From Saccharothrix australiensis (GTDB lineage: Bacteria; Actinomycetota; Actinomycetes; Mycobacteriales; Pseudonocardiaceae), in NCBI RefSeq assembly GCF_003634935.1, contig NZ_RBXO01000001.1, forward strand, positions 6,783,501 to 6,847,500: DNA of 64,000 bases. Reading direction: 5' to 3'. Under the pieces are notes generated by a model that saw only the letters and a program-made list of their open reading frames with translations, did not search any database and was not told where the DNA came from. The position numbers and the translations under genes were made by a program. Shown here in pieces: positions 25,455 through 33,632 of this stretch; the stretch's first letter is position 1; every line of letters begins with the position of its first letter.

Positions 25455-26585
25455 ATGACTGAGCACACGGGTTCCGCGGGCACCCCACCGCGGATCGTGG
25501 TCGTCGGCGCGGGCTACGCGGGACTGGCGGCGGCCAAGCTGGCGGCGAAGTGGACCGACGCACGGGTCACCCTGGTCAACGCCCACGACCGGTTCGTGGA
25601 ACGGGTGCGGCTGCACCAGCTCGCCGCCGGGCAGCGGCTGCGCGACCTGCCGCTCGCCGACCTGCTGCGCGGCACCGGCGTCGACCTGGTGGTGGACCGC
25701 GTCACGGCGATCGACCCCTCGACCCGCGAGGTCCGGCTGACGCGCGGCGCGCTGACCTACGACCGGTTGATCTACGCGCTGGGCAGCCACGCGGACCTGG
25801 ACTCCACGCCGGGTGCCCGCGAGCACGCCCGCACCATCGCCACCAGGGAGGACGCCGAGCGGCTGCGCGCGGACCTCGCGCACGCCCGGACGGTGGCGGT
25901 CGTCGGCGGCGGCCTGACGGGGATGGAGGCCGCCGCCGAACTGGCCGAGTGCCACCCCGGCCTCGGAGTAACGCTGATCACCAGCGGCGTGCTCGGCGAC
26001 GCGCTGTCCGACCGGGCTCGCCGCCACGTGCGCGACGCCTTCGACCGGCTCGGCGTCGAGGTCCGCGAGCGGACCCGCGTCACCTCGGTCCACGCCGGGG
26101 GCGTGACGCCGGCCGACGGCGCGTCGATCACCGCCGACACCGTCGTGTGGACGGCGGGGTTCCGCGTGCCCGACCTGGCGCGGGAAGCCGGGTTCGCCGT
26201 CGACGACCGCGGCCGGATGGTCGTGGACGACACCCTCCGCTCGGTGTCGCACCCGGAGGTGGTGGGCATCGGCGACGCCGCCGCGGTCCGCCGCCCCGGC
26301 GGCGCGGAGCTGCGCATGGCGTGCGCGACCGGGATGCCCGCCGCGCAGCAGGCCGTGCGGGCGCTCGCGGACCGGTTGCGCGGCCGGCAGCCCGAACCGT
26401 TCCGGTTCCGCTACCGCCAGCAGTGCATCAGCCTCGGCCGGGGCGACGGCGTCATCCAGTTCGTCGACCACGACGACCGCCCGAGCGGGGCCGTCCTGAC
26501 CGGACGCCTCGCCGCCCTGTACAAGGAGTCCGTGGTGCGCTTCACCGTCCTGTTCCAGCACTACCCCACCCTGCCCGCGGGCTGA
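25455..26585 (+). CDS. FAD-dependent NADH dehydrogenase-like oxidoreductase
   Basis: 376 residues. N-terminal FAD-binding Rossmann motif IVVVGAGYAGLAAAKLAAKW (about residues 14-33), second nucleotide-binding motif VAVVGGGLTGMEAAAELAE (about 146-164) for NAD(P)H, and the closing flavin motif VVGIGDAAAVR near 270. Length and order fit the NDH-2/AIF-like pyridine nucleotide-disulfide reductase fold without redox-active disulfide. It is preceded by a gap of about 220 nt divergent from the AAC(2') gene and converges with kdpE, 3 nt apart. Electron acceptor unknown. Confidence 0.85.
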   Translation: MTEHTGSAGTPPRIVVVGAGYAGLAAAKLAAKWTDARVTLVNAHDRFVERVRLHQLAAGQRLRDLPLADLLRGTGVDLVVDRVTAIDPSTREVRLTRGALTYDRLIYALGSHADLDSTPGAREHARTIATREDAERLRADLAHARTVAVVGGGLTGMEAAAELAECHPGLGVTLITSGVLGDALSDRARRHVRDAFDRLGVEVRERTRVTSVHAGGVTPADGASITADTVVWTAGFRVPDLAREAGFAVDDRGRMVVDDTLRSVSHPEVVGIGDAAAVRRPGGAELRMACATGMPAAQQAVRALADRLRGRQPEPFRFRYRQQCISLGRGDGVIQFVDHDDRPSGAVLTGRLAALYKESVVRFTVLFQHYPTLPAG

Positions 26586-26588
26586 GCG

Positions 26589-27266
26589 TCACAGCTCGAA
26601 CCGGTAGCCCATCCCCGGCTCCGTCACCAGGTGCCGGGGGTGCGACGGCTCGGGCTCCAGCTTGCGCCGGAGCTGGGCCAGGTACACCCGCAGGTAGTGG
26701 GTCTCCTTCGCGTACTGCGGGCCCCACACCTCCTGGAGGAGCTGCTTCTGCGCGACCAGCCGGCCGCGGTTGCGGGCCAGGATCTCCAGCAGGCCCCACT
26801 CGGTGGGCGTGAGGTGGACCTCCTCGCCCGCGCGGACGACCTTCTTCGCGGCCAGGTCGACGGTGAACGACGCCGTCTCCACCACCGCGTCCTCGCCCTC
26901 GACCACCGCCGACCGGCGCACCGCCGCCCGCAGCCGCGCCAGCAGCTCGTCCATGCCGAACGGCTTGGTCACGTAGTCGTCCGCGCCCGCGTCCAGCGCC
27001 TCCACCTTGTCCGTCGAGTCGGTGCGGGCGGACAGCACGATGATCGGCACGGACGACCAGCCGCGCAGCCCCGCGATGACCTCCGCGCCGTCGACGTCGG
27101 GCAGGCCCAGGTCGAGCACCACGACGTCCGGTTTGCCCTCGGCGGCGACTTTGAGCGCGCCCGTGCCGTCGTGGGCGGTGAGCACCGAATAACCCCGTGC
27201 GGAGAGGTTGATCCGCAGCGCGCGCACGATCTGCGGTTCGTCGTCGACCACGAGCACCTTCGTCAC
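26589..27266 (-). CDS. kdpE: OmpR-type response regulator, KdpE-like, orphan
   Basis: 225 residues. Receiver domain with acidic pair D8/D9, phosphoacceptor D52 (VVLDLGLPD), VLSART and YVTKPF; then a winged-helix OmpR/PhoB domain (LTPTEWGLLEILARNRGRLV, YLRVYLAQLRRKLEPEP, GMGYRFEL). The overall sequence is KdpE-like, the regulator of the kdpFABC potassium pump. However, neither the sensor kinase kdpD nor kdpABC lies beside it: upstream are 256 nt without a gene and a MarR gene, downstream the oxidoreductase. Its kinase must lie elsewhere if it is a true KdpE. Confidence 0.8.
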   Translation of the reverse strand: MTKVLVVDDEPQIVRALRINLSARGYSVLTAHDGTGALKVAAEGKPDVVVLDLGLPDVDGAEVIAGLRGWSSVPIIVLSARTDSTDKVEALDAGADDYVTKPFGMDELLARLRAAVRRSAVVEGEDAVVETASFTVDLAAKKVVRAGEEVHLTPTEWGLLEILARNRGRLVAQKQLLQEVWGPQYAKETHYLRVYLAQLRRKLEPEPSHPRHLVTEPGMGYRFEL

Positions 27267-27522
27267 GGTGCGACACTACGTCCTGCGTCGCCCGACACGC
27301 CGCGCACGACTCCGCTTTCGCGTGTTCCTGATGCGGTCTTTATGCCCTTGACCTCCGCATTTGCGCAGATTTGCCGGGTCAGGAACCGCATCGGTGCGGA
27401 CCCGATGAGTACATCCGGGTGCGAATGAATCCGTTCGCTGGACATTGGTACTGCGACAGTGCGAATGTCCTGTCCGAATTCGGACAAGCGCTCACGGTCG
27501 GTGAGCCACGAGGAGGTCCTCG
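27267..27522. other. Divergent intergenic region kdpE / marR
   Basis: 256 nt, lower in GC than its surroundings, no gene. It holds the palindrome at 27471-27486 and short repeated words (TTCCTGA at left, TCAGGAA at right; GATGCGGT and ACCGCATC) between about 27320 and 27400 that may be binding sites. Promoters for both flanking genes must lie here but no clear pair of -35/-10 boxes stands out. Confidence 0.5.
27471..27486. promoter_or_regulatory. 16-bp perfect palindrome, candidate MarR operator
   Basis: TGTCCGAATTCGGACA is its own exact complement and ends 36 nt before the marR start. Size and symmetry fit MarR-family operators, which often overlap the promoter of the regulator itself. A looser GACA-N7-TGTC pair lies just before it (about 27455-27469). 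Confidence 0.55.
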
Positions 27523-27960
27523 ATGACCACCAGTGTGACCAACCAGGATGCGTTACAGCTCGTGGTCGCCGTGCACCGGCTGATCCGCAGCCTGCGGCAG
27601 TCGGGTCCGGTCCGGCGGTTGCAGCCGACGCAGCTCCTCGTCCTCGCCGAGCTGGCCGCACAGGGGCCCATGCGCATCGGCGAGATCGCGGTGCGCGCGC
27701 TGTGCTCGCAGCCGACGGCGACCACGGTGGTGACCGGACTGGAATCCGGCGGCCTGGTGCGCCGGGAGGCGGACCCGGCGGACGGCCGCGCCACGATCGT
27801 GGAGCTGACCGGCGCCGGCCGCGACACCATCCTGTCGCTCGCGCACGGCGAGGCCGAACTGCTGTCCGAGCGGCTGTCGCGGCTGTCCGAGGAGGAGCGC
27901 GACCACGTCCGCTCGGTCACGCCGCTGCTGCGCCGGCTCGCGGAGCCGAAGAAGCGCTGA
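27523..27960 (+). CDS. MarR-family transcriptional regulator
   Basis: 145 residues, the usual size. Winged helix-turn-helix: LQPTQLLVLAELAAQGPMRIGEIAVRALCSQPTATTVVTGLESGGLVRREADPADGRA is a textbook MarR DNA-binding region with the DxR wing (shown here in outline, about residues 35-92); flanking helices form the dimer interface. ATG start with GAGGAGG-type sequence upstream. It is convergent with mutM (12 nt apart). A perfect palindrome in its promoter suggests autorepression. No obvious target operon is adjacent, and the ligand is unknown. Confidence 0.85.
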   Translation: MTTSVTNQDALQLVVAVHRLIRSLRQSGPVRRLQPTQLLVLAELAAQGPMRIGEIAVRALCSQPTATTVVTGLESGGLVRREADPADGRATIVELTGAGRDTILSLAHGEAELLSERLSRLSEEERDHVRSVTPLLRRLAEPKKR

Positions 27961-27972
27961 GCCGCACCGGCC

Positions 27973-28836
27973 TCACGCCGCGCCGCGCGGCCTGGGCTGG
28001 CACCGCGGGCACGAGTAGGACGAGCGGTTCATGAACGGCTCGCGGACGATCGCCGTGCCGCAGCGCCGGCACGGCCGGTGCTGCTGCCCGTAGACGTTCA
28101 GCGACCGGTCGAAGTAGCCCGACCGGCCGTTGACGTCGACGTAGAGCGCGTCGAACGACGTGCCGCCCTCGCCCAGCGCCTCGCGCATCACCTCGGTGGC
28201 GTGCGCGAGCACCTCGGCCGCCTTCACGCGGGTGAGCTTGGCGGTCGGGCGCAGGCTGTGCAGGCGGCTCCGCCACAGCGCCTCGTCGGCGTAGATGTTG
28301 CCCACGCCGGACACCAGCGTCTGGTCCAGCAGCGCCCGCTTCACGTCGGTGCGCCGCCGCCGCATCGCCGCGACGGCCGCGTCCGGGTCGAACGCCGGGT
28401 CCATCGGGTCGCGCGCGATGTGCGCCACCGGCAGCGGGAGCGGGGCGCCGTCCACCTCCACGACCTCGGCCAGCGCCAGGCCGCCGAACGTGCGCTGGTC
28501 CACGAACCGCAGCTCGGGCCCGCCGTCGGCGAACCGCACCCGGACCCGCAGGTGCTTCTCGTCGGGCGCGCCGGGCGGCTGGACCAGCATCTGGCCGCTC
28601 ATGCCGAGGTGCGCGAGCAGGGCGTCGCCGTCGGACAGCTCCACCCACAGGTACTTGCCCCGCCGCCGCGCCGCCAGCATCGACCGGCCGGCCAGCCGGG
28701 ACGCGAAATCCGCCGCACCCGGCAGGTGGCGGCGGATCGCGCGGGCGTGCAGGACCTCGACCTCGGCGACGGTCCGACCGGCGACGTGCTCGTGCAGGCC
28801 CCGGCGGACGACCTCGACCTCAGGCAGCTCGGGCAC
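27973..28836 (-). CDS. mutM: Formamidopyrimidine-DNA glycosylase
   Basis: 287 residues. Removes 8-oxoguanine and formamidopyrimidines in base excision repair. The N-terminal [13 protein letters not shown] supplies the catalytic proline (after Met removal) and Glu; [11 protein letters not shown] carries the conserved Lys; [18 protein letters not shown] is the helix-two-turn-helix; the C-terminus is the zinc finger [24 protein letters not shown] with four cysteines. GTG start. It follows the small conserved gene and rnc on the same strand, the standard mycobacterial order. Confidence 0.95.
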   Translation of the reverse strand: MPELPEVEVVRRGLHEHVAGRTVAEVEVLHARAIRRHLPGAADFASRLAGRSMLAARRRGKYLWVELSDGDALLAHLGMSGQMLVQPPGAPDEKHLRVRVRFADGGPELRFVDQRTFGGLALAEVVEVDGAPLPLPVAHIARDPMDPAFDPDAAVAAMRRRRTDVKRALLDQTLVSGVGNIYADEALWRSRLHSLRPTAKLTRVKAAEVLAHATEVMREALGEGGTSFDALYVDVNGRSGYFDRSLNVYGQQHRPCRRCGTAIVREPFMNRSSYSCPRCQPRPRGAA

Positions 28837-28845
28837 GTGGTCGGG

Positions 28846-29067
28846 TCAGTCCTCGGTCTCGGTCTCTCCGGTGGCGGCCTCCAGCTCCTCCAGGAGCTCG
28901 TAGGCGGCGGCCTGCGGCTTGGTGGGCTTGAGCATCCAGCCACCGGCCTGCGTGGTGTCGCGGACCAGGACGAGGCCCTGGATGCCGCCGTTGCGGGAGG
29001 CGTTCAGCGGTCGGGAGCGGCGGTGGTCGCGCACGCGCCGGTTCGTGCGGACGTTCGTGGCATACAT
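28846..29067 (-). CDS. Small conserved protein between rnc and mutM
   Basis: 73 residues, start ATG 29067, 5 nt after the rnc stop and 9 nt before the mutM start codon, so clearly part of the operon. A basic N-terminal half (TNRRVRDHRRSRPLNASRNGG) is followed by IQGLVLVRDTTQAGGW and an acidic helix AAAYELLEELEAATGETE. No known domain. The position is conserved in relatives by memory of the locus, not verified here. Nucleic-acid association is suggested only by the basic N-terminus. Confidence 0.65.
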   Translation of the reverse strand: MYATNVRTNRRVRDHRRSRPLNASRNGGIQGLVLVRDTTQAGGWMLKPTKPQAAAYELLEELEAATGETETED

Positions 29068-29072
29068 CGGCG

Positions 29073-29876
29073 TCAGTCTTCCTCGCTGGGTGAAGTCTGC
29101 GGTGGAGCCTGGTCGTCCGCGTGGCCGTTCCCGGACGCGGCGGCCTCCTGCTCGGCGCGAACGCGTTCGGACAGCACGCGGTAGGCGGCCTCGGCCGCCT
29201 TCTGCTCGGCTTCCTTCTTCGTACGGCCATCGCCGGCGCCGTAGGACCGACCACCGACGAGCACCGTCGCGGTGAACTCCTTGCGGTGGTCCGGCCCCTG
29301 GTCGTCCACCCGGTACTCGGGCACGCCCAGGCCCGCCGATGCGGTGAGCTCCTGCAAACTGGTCTTCCAGTCCAACCCCGCACCGCGCAGCGGCGCCTCC
29401 GCCAACAGCGGGTCGAAGAGGTGGTGGACCAGTCGACGCGCGGTCTCGATCCCGAACTGGAGGTAAGCCGCGCCGATGACGGCCTCCAAGCCGTCCGCGA
29501 GGATGCTCGCCTTGTCCCTGCCGCCGGTCAGCTCCTCGCCGCGACCGAGCAGCAGGTGCCCGCCCAGACCGTCCTCGCCCAGCCCCCTGGCCACACCCGC
29601 CAGCGCGTGCATGTTGACCACGCTGGCACGGAGTTTCGCGAGCTGCCCCTCGGGCAGGTCGGGATGGGTGCGGTACAGGTGGTCGGTGACGACGAGGCCG
29701 AGCACCGCGTCGCCGAGGAACTCCAGTCGCTCGTTCGGCGGCAGGCCGCCGTTCTCGTACGCGTACGACCGGTGCGTCAGCGCGAGCGTCAGCAGCTCGG
29801 CGTCCAACGGGACGCCGAGCGCTTCGAGCAGCGGGGCGCGGTCGGCGGACCGACCGCGCGACGACCTACCCCCCAC
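29073..29876 (-). CDS. rnc: Ribonuclease III
   Basis: 267 residues. Cleaves double-stranded RNA, including rRNA precursors. The signature [13 protein letters not shown] (about residues 48-60) and the second metal-binding region [12 protein letters not shown] form the catalytic domain; a double-stranded RNA-binding domain follows ([14 protein letters not shown] to [16 protein letters not shown], about 175-245). The GTG at 29876 is chosen because AAGGAAG lies about 9 nt upstream and it clears rpmF; an upstream in-frame codon at 29945 would overlap rpmF. An acidic, disordered tail ends the protein. Confidence 0.95.
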   Translation of the reverse strand: MGGRSSRGRSADRAPLLEALGVPLDAELLTLALTHRSYAYENGGLPPNERLEFLGDAVLGLVVTDHLYRTHPDLPEGQLAKLRASVVNMHALAGVARGLGEDGLGGHLLLGRGEELTGGRDKASILADGLEAVIGAAYLQFGIETARRLVHHLFDPLLAEAPLRGAGLDWKTSLQELTASAGLGVPEYRVDDQGPDHRKEFTATVLVGGRSYGAGDGRTKKEAEQKAAEAAYRVLSERVRAEQEAAASGNGHADDQAPPQTSPSEED

Positions 29877-29904
29877 TGGTGCCGCTTCCTTAGCCTTCGG
29901 AGGG

Positions 29905-30087
29905 TCAGGCCGGCTGGACGACCTGGCGGCCGTCGTACTGGCCACAAGTCGGGCAGGCGACGTGCTGCGGCTTCGGCTGGCGGCAGGCCCGGTTCGAGCA
30001 GGCCACCAGGTGCACGGCAGCGGTCTTCCACTGAGCGCGGCGCGAGCGCGTGTTCGAGCGCGACATCTTCCGCTTCGGGACGGCCAC
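29905..30087 (-). CDS. rpmF: Ribosomal protein bL32
   Basis: 60 residues. Basic N-terminus [20 protein letters not shown] typical of bL32, followed by the zinc-ribbon cysteines C30, C35, C45 and C48 ([14 protein letters not shown]), so this is the zinc-binding (C+) form. It begins 2 nt downstream of the DUF177 gene and lies 28 nt before rnc. The YceD(DUF177)-rpmF pair is one of the most conserved in bacteria. Confidence 0.96.
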   Translation of the reverse strand: MAVPKRKMSRSNTRSRRAQWKTAAVHLVACSNRACRQPKPQHVACPTCGQYDGRQVVQPA

Positions 30088-30089
30088 GA

Positions 30090-30677
30090 CTAGTTCTCCT
30101 CTGGATTGTCACGATTCCCGCCGAACCGCTCCTGGAGAGCGGCCCAACGGGGGTCAATCGTCTCATGCCCGTGGTCGGGCCCGAGCTCGGCCAGCTTGCC
30201 ACCGCAGTCGACGCACAGCCCGAGGCAGTCCGGCGAGCACAGCGGCACCTGCGGCAGCGCGAGCACGATGGCGTCGCGCACCACAGGTTCGAGGTCGACC
30301 AGGTCGTCGTGGAGCCGACTGACCTCGTCCTCCTCGGTGGTCTCGTCGGTGGTGCTGTCCGGGTACGCGTACAGCTCCGTCAGCTCCACCTCGACCTCGG
30401 ACGACAGCGGTTCCAGGCAGCGCGAGCACTCCCCTTCGACCGTCGTCCGGGCCGTGCCGGTCACGAGCACGCCCTCGACCACCGATTCGAGCAGCAGGTC
30501 GAGCTCGATGTTCCCACCCGGCGGCACCGCGATCACGCCGAGCAGGCCGACGCCCTCGGCCGGCACCGAGCGGGTGACGGCGCGGCTGGCGCCCGCGCGA
30601 CGCCCGAGGTCCCTGGTGTCGATGACCCAGGGCCCGGTCGCTGTGGGACGCGTGGACGCGTGACGATGCTCAGACAT
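30090..30677 (-). CDS. YceD/DUF177 protein
   Basis: 195 residues. DUF177 family: a central CSRCLEPL (about residues 85-92), a [12 protein letters not shown] region and the conserved C-terminal [19 protein letters not shown] with paired cysteines, probably a metal-binding site. ATG 30677 is the natural start (MSEHRHAS); the frame stays open further upstream without similarity. YceD proteins are linked genetically to 23S rRNA maturation in chloroplasts and bacteria. It is directly followed by rpmF. Confidence 0.88.
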   Translation of the reverse strand: MSEHRHASTRPTATGPWVIDTRDLGRRAGASRAVTRSVPAEGVGLLGVIAVPPGGNIELDLLLESVVEGVLVTGTARTTVEGECSRCLEPLSSEVEVELTELYAYPDSTTDETTEEDEVSRLHDDLVDLEPVVRDAIVLALPQVPLCSPDCLGLCVDCGGKLAELGPDHGHETIDPRWAALQERFGGNRDNPEEN

Positions 30678-30805
30678 GATGTTCGGTGTTTGCCGACGGG
30701 CGCCTTGCCACGGCCAGCCGGTCAAGGGTACGGGACAACGGGCGTCGACGTGAAATCGGCAGGTCGAACGTCGTCCGGTCGGGTGTGGACAGGGGTGCCG
30801 GGAGG

Positions 30806-31537
30806 TCAGGAACGGGCGTTCGCCTCGTGGTAGTCGAACGGCGCCGCGGCGCTCGCCACGGCCGGGCCGCGCAGGTGCGAGCGGCCCTTGCCGACGGAGC
30901 GCAGGGTGTGGGCGAGCAGGTCCTCGAAGTCGGCCAGCTTGCCGTCGACGTAGGCGTCGCACTCGCTGCGCAGCCTCGTCGCCTCGGACCGCGCGGCCTC
31001 CAGCACACGGGCGGCCTCGGCGTGCGCGGCCCGCACGACCTCGGTCTGGTCGACCAGCCGGGTCTGCTCGGCACGGCCCTCCTCGATCGCCCGCTCGTAG
31101 TTCGCGCGGCCCGCCTGCACCATGCGGTCGGCCTCGGCGTGGGCGCGGCCGACCAGGTCCTCGTACTCCTGGCGACCGGCCGCGATGGTGCGCTCGGCCT
31201 GGTCCTCCGCCTCGGCGACCGCCCGCTCGGCGCGGGCACGGGCCTCGGACAGCATCCGCTCGGCCTCGTGCTGCGCCTCGGCCACCATCCGCTCGGCCTC
31301 GGCCCGCGCCTTGCTCGTGGTCGCCTCCAGCTCGTGCTGGGCCTTGCCGACCAGCTCGTCGCGGTGGTCCAGCACGTCCTGCGCGTCGTCCAGCTCCGCC
31401 GGGATGGCGTCGCGCACGTCGTCGAGGAGTTCGAGCACGTCACCGCGCGGCACGACGCACCCGGAGGTCATCGGCACGCCACGCGCTTCCTCGACGATCG
31501 TGACCAGCTCGTCGAGGGCCTCGAACACCCGGTACAC
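30806..31537 (-). CDS. sepIVA: SepIVA-like DivIVA-domain coiled-coil protein
   Basis: 243 residues. After YRVFEALDELVTIVEEARGVPMT, the protein is an almost continuous helical coiled coil of Ala/Glu/Arg repeats (RAEAERMVAEAQHEAERML and similar) to about residue 215. GTG 31537 with GGGGAG upstream gives a natural N-terminus. Position next to DUF177-rpmF-rnc-mutM matches mycobacterial SepIVA, an essential septum and intracellular-membrane-domain organiser. It is often annotated as ATP synthase subunit B-like because of the coiled coil. Confidence 0.8.
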   Translation of the reverse strand: MYRVFEALDELVTIVEEARGVPMTSGCVVPRGDVLELLDDVRDAIPAELDDAQDVLDHRDELVGKAQHELEATTSKARAEAERMVAEAQHEAERMLSEARARAERAVAEAEDQAERTIAAGRQEYEDLVGRAHAEADRMVQAGRANYERAIEEGRAEQTRLVDQTEVVRAAHAEAARVLEAARSEATRLRSECDAYVDGKLADFEDLLAHTLRSVGKGRSHLRGPAVASAAAPFDYHEANARS

Positions 31538-31630
31538 GGCACACTCCCCACGCCCACACAGCGGTACCCGTCCTAGTGTGCCCTGCCGGTCACCCCGCCG
31601 TGGGGAGATCGGTAGGGCGTGTCCCACCCC

Positions 31631-32053
31631 TCAGCGCGAGATGTCGACCAGCACGAAGCTCGCGTAGTGGTCGGCCGTGTAGAAGTACGACTTCGGCGAC
31701 GAGTTGCCCGTCACGATCCGCCGCGCGCCGCGGGTGGAGCTGCCGGGCGTCTTGACCGTGTACTCCCGGTAGTACCCGGACGAGCACGCCGGGAGGATGC
31801 GCTCCCGGTTCCGGAAGGTCTGGTCGTCCTGCGGGTACGGGTACGGCCCGCCGCGCTGGACGAGGCGCACGGTGTCGGTGGCCTGGGACGGCAGGGCGGA
31901 CAGGGCGACCCGGCGGAAGGCCGACGTGTCGCCGCAGGCGGCCTGGGGGGTGGTGGCCTCCGCGGTCGCCGGCGCGGCGACCCCGAGGGACCCGACGAGA
32001 ACGAGGAGCAGGGAGAGCAGCGCCGTGGCGGCGCGCGTGGTGATCTCGCTCAT
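31631..32053 (-). CDS. Secreted guanyl-specific ribonuclease (RNase Sa / T1-N1 family)
   Basis: 140 residues. Signal peptide (about 10-31, ALLSLLLVLVGSLGVAAPATA) and a mature domain of about 100 residues matching RNase Sa: ALSALPSQATDTVRLV, GGPYPYPQDDQTFRNRERILP, then the three catalytic regions YYREYTV (general base Glu), TRGARRIVTG (Arg) and TADHYASFVLVDI (general acid His). All catalytic residues are present, so it should be active after export. A cysteine pair (AACGD and ILPACS) could form a disulfide. No barstar-like inhibitor gene is adjacent. Confidence 0.9.
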   Translation of the reverse strand: MSEITTRAATALLSLLLVLVGSLGVAAPATAEATTPQAACGDTSAFRRVALSALPSQATDTVRLVQRGGPYPYPQDDQTFRNRERILPACSSGYYREYTVKTPGSSTRGARRIVTGNSSPKSYFYTADHYASFVLVDISR

Positions 32054-32118
32054 GTCACACCAGGCTAGTCACCCCGAGTGAGCATACCGCCACGACGAGG
32101 TGAACCGGTCGTGACCGA

Positions 32119-32601
32119 TCAGCGGCGTTCCGCGAGGCGGTGCGTCAACCGCGCCATGATCGACGGCGGCAGCAGCGTCGAGACGTCGCCGCCGTAGGTC
32201 GCCACGTCCTTGACCAGGGAGCTGGCCAGGAAGCTGTAGATCGGGTTGGTCGGCATGAACAGCGTCTCGACCCCGGTGAGCTGGTGGTTCATCTGCGCCA
32301 TCTGCAGCTCGTAGTCGTAGTCGCTGACCGCGCGCAGCCCCTTCACGATGGCCTGGATGTCGTTCTCGCGGCAGTAGTCGACCAGCAGGCCGTGCCACGA
32401 GTCGACCCGCACGTTCGGCCACTGCGCCGTCACCTCGCGGAGCATCTCCGTCCGCTCCTCGACCGAGAACAGGGTCTTCTTGTTCTTGTTGATGAGCACG
32501 GCGACGACGACCTCGTCGAAGAGCTTCGCCGCTCTGCCGATGATGTCCAGGTGTCCGTTGGTCGCCGGGTCGTAGGAGCCGGGGCACACGGCACGCGTCA
32601 T
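32119..32601 (-). CDS. coaD: Phosphopantetheine adenylyltransferase
   Basis: 160 residues, family length. Penultimate step of coenzyme A synthesis. Nucleotidyltransferase motifs: AVCPGSYDPATNGHLDII (with the T/HxGH-type motif), INKNKKTLFSVEER, VKGLRAVSDYDYELQMAQMN and the C-terminal SSLVKDVATYGGDVS. The ATG at 32601 (MTRAVCPGS) is standard; upstream residues are not conserved. It overlaps the rsmD stop by 4 nt (ATGA), hence translational coupling, the usual actinobacterial order. Confidence 0.96.
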   Translation of the reverse strand: MTRAVCPGSYDPATNGHLDIIGRAAKLFDEVVVAVLINKNKKTLFSVEERTEMLREVTAQWPNVRVDSWHGLLVDYCRENDIQAIVKGLRAVSDYDYELQMAQMNHQLTGVETLFMPTNPIYSFLASSLVKDVATYGGDVSTLLPPSIMARLTHRLAERR

Positions 32602-33221
32602 GGTTTCGGACGGTAGCACCCGATCGGATGCGTCCACTCTGGTGCGTGGTCCGCATCACCCGTAGGGGTCACGTGCTCGGCCCAGTACAGGGCCGTGTCG
32701 CCGTATCGCTTGCTGCGCAAGGATTCCAAGGGACTGGGCCAGATCGGCTCAGCGCTGCGCGCGGCGCGTTCGACGATGACCACCGTGCCGTCGGCGGTCC
32801 ACCCGTTGGCCACCAGCGCGGTGAGGACGCGGTGCAGCTCGTCGTCGCCCACGGCGTACGGGGGGTCGGCGAACACCACGTCGCAGGGCTGCTCGGCGGG
32901 CGCGGCGACGACGGCGTCCGCGGTGCGGGCGATGACTGTCGCGCCGGGCAGGGCGAGCGCCTTGGCGTTGGCCTTCAGCACTTCGGCAGCCCGCTTGTCC
33001 GACTCGACGAACACGGCGTGCGCCGCGCCTCGCGACAACGCCTCGAAGCCGAGCGCCCCGGAACCCGCGTACAGGTCGAGCACGCGGGCGCCGTCGAGCT
33101 CCACGAGGGCTTCGAGCGAGCTGAACAGCGCTTCCCGCACCCGGTCGGACGTGGGGCGGGTGCCGCGCGGCGGCACTTGCAGGCGACGGCCCCCGGCGAC
33201 GCCCGCGACGATCCTGGTCAC
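32598..33221 (-). CDS. rsmD: 16S rRNA (guanine966-N2)-methyltransferase RsmD
   Basis: 207 residues. SAM-binding VLDLYAGSGALGFEALSRGA (about 46-65) and catalytic DPPY in VVFADPPYAVG; N-terminal RIVAGVAGGRRLQVPPRGTRPTSDRVREALFS-type opening is diagnostic. Methylates G966 of 16S rRNA in assembled 30S subunits. GTG start; the binding site is weak. Coupled to coaD by an ATGA overlap. About 410 nt of repetitive, gene-free DNA lie upstream. Confidence 0.94.
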   Translation of the reverse strand: MTRIVAGVAGGRRLQVPPRGTRPTSDRVREALFSSLEALVELDGARVLDLYAGSGALGFEALSRGAAHAVFVESDKRAAEVLKANAKALALPGATVIARTADAVVAAPAEQPCDVVFADPPYAVGDDELHRVLTALVANGWTADGTVVIVERAARSAEPIWPSPLESLRSKRYGDTALYWAEHVTPTGDADHAPEWTHPIGCYRPKP

Positions 33222-33632
33222 GGCTCCATCGTCGCAGGCGCGCCGACGCCGGGACGAACGCCCGGCACGCGGCCCCCCTCGACGGCGGGAGACGGTCCGA
33301 CGCGGTCGCGCCGGAGCCCGACCCCACCCGGCTCGGCCCTGCCCGCCCGCGCCTGCCCGCCCGCGCCTGCCTGCTCTCCCGGCCCGACCCGGCCACCCGA
33401 CCCGGACCGCCCGGCCCGGTCGACCCGGCCCGACCCGCGGCCACTACCCGGTTCGGCAGGCCGAAGGTCGCAGACCCGGCGTCACGACCGCGGAACAGCC
33501 CGCACCGCGCGACACCCTGCCCGGTGCTCACCGCCCGCAGGACGCCCCGCGACCGGTCCCACCGGACCTTCTCGACGCGTGAGGACGCCCACAGCCGCCG
33601 CACGTCCACTGTGGACCAGGCGACCACCGGCC
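33222..33632. other. Gene-free, low-complexity intergenic region
   Basis: 411 nt between rsmD and the metallo-beta-lactamase-fold gene, both on the minus strand. The DNA is dominated by C-rich words such as CCCGCCCGCGCCTG (twice in tandem near 33345-33375) and GACCCGGCC. Open frames here have no family resemblance and poor codon bias. It must contain the rsmD promoter, which was not identified. Confidence 0.5.

Noticed and set aside
33222..33632. Open frames in the low-complexity stretch upstream of rsmD
   Set aside because: No start with ribosome binding site, no similarity, and base composition dominated by simple C-rich repeats.
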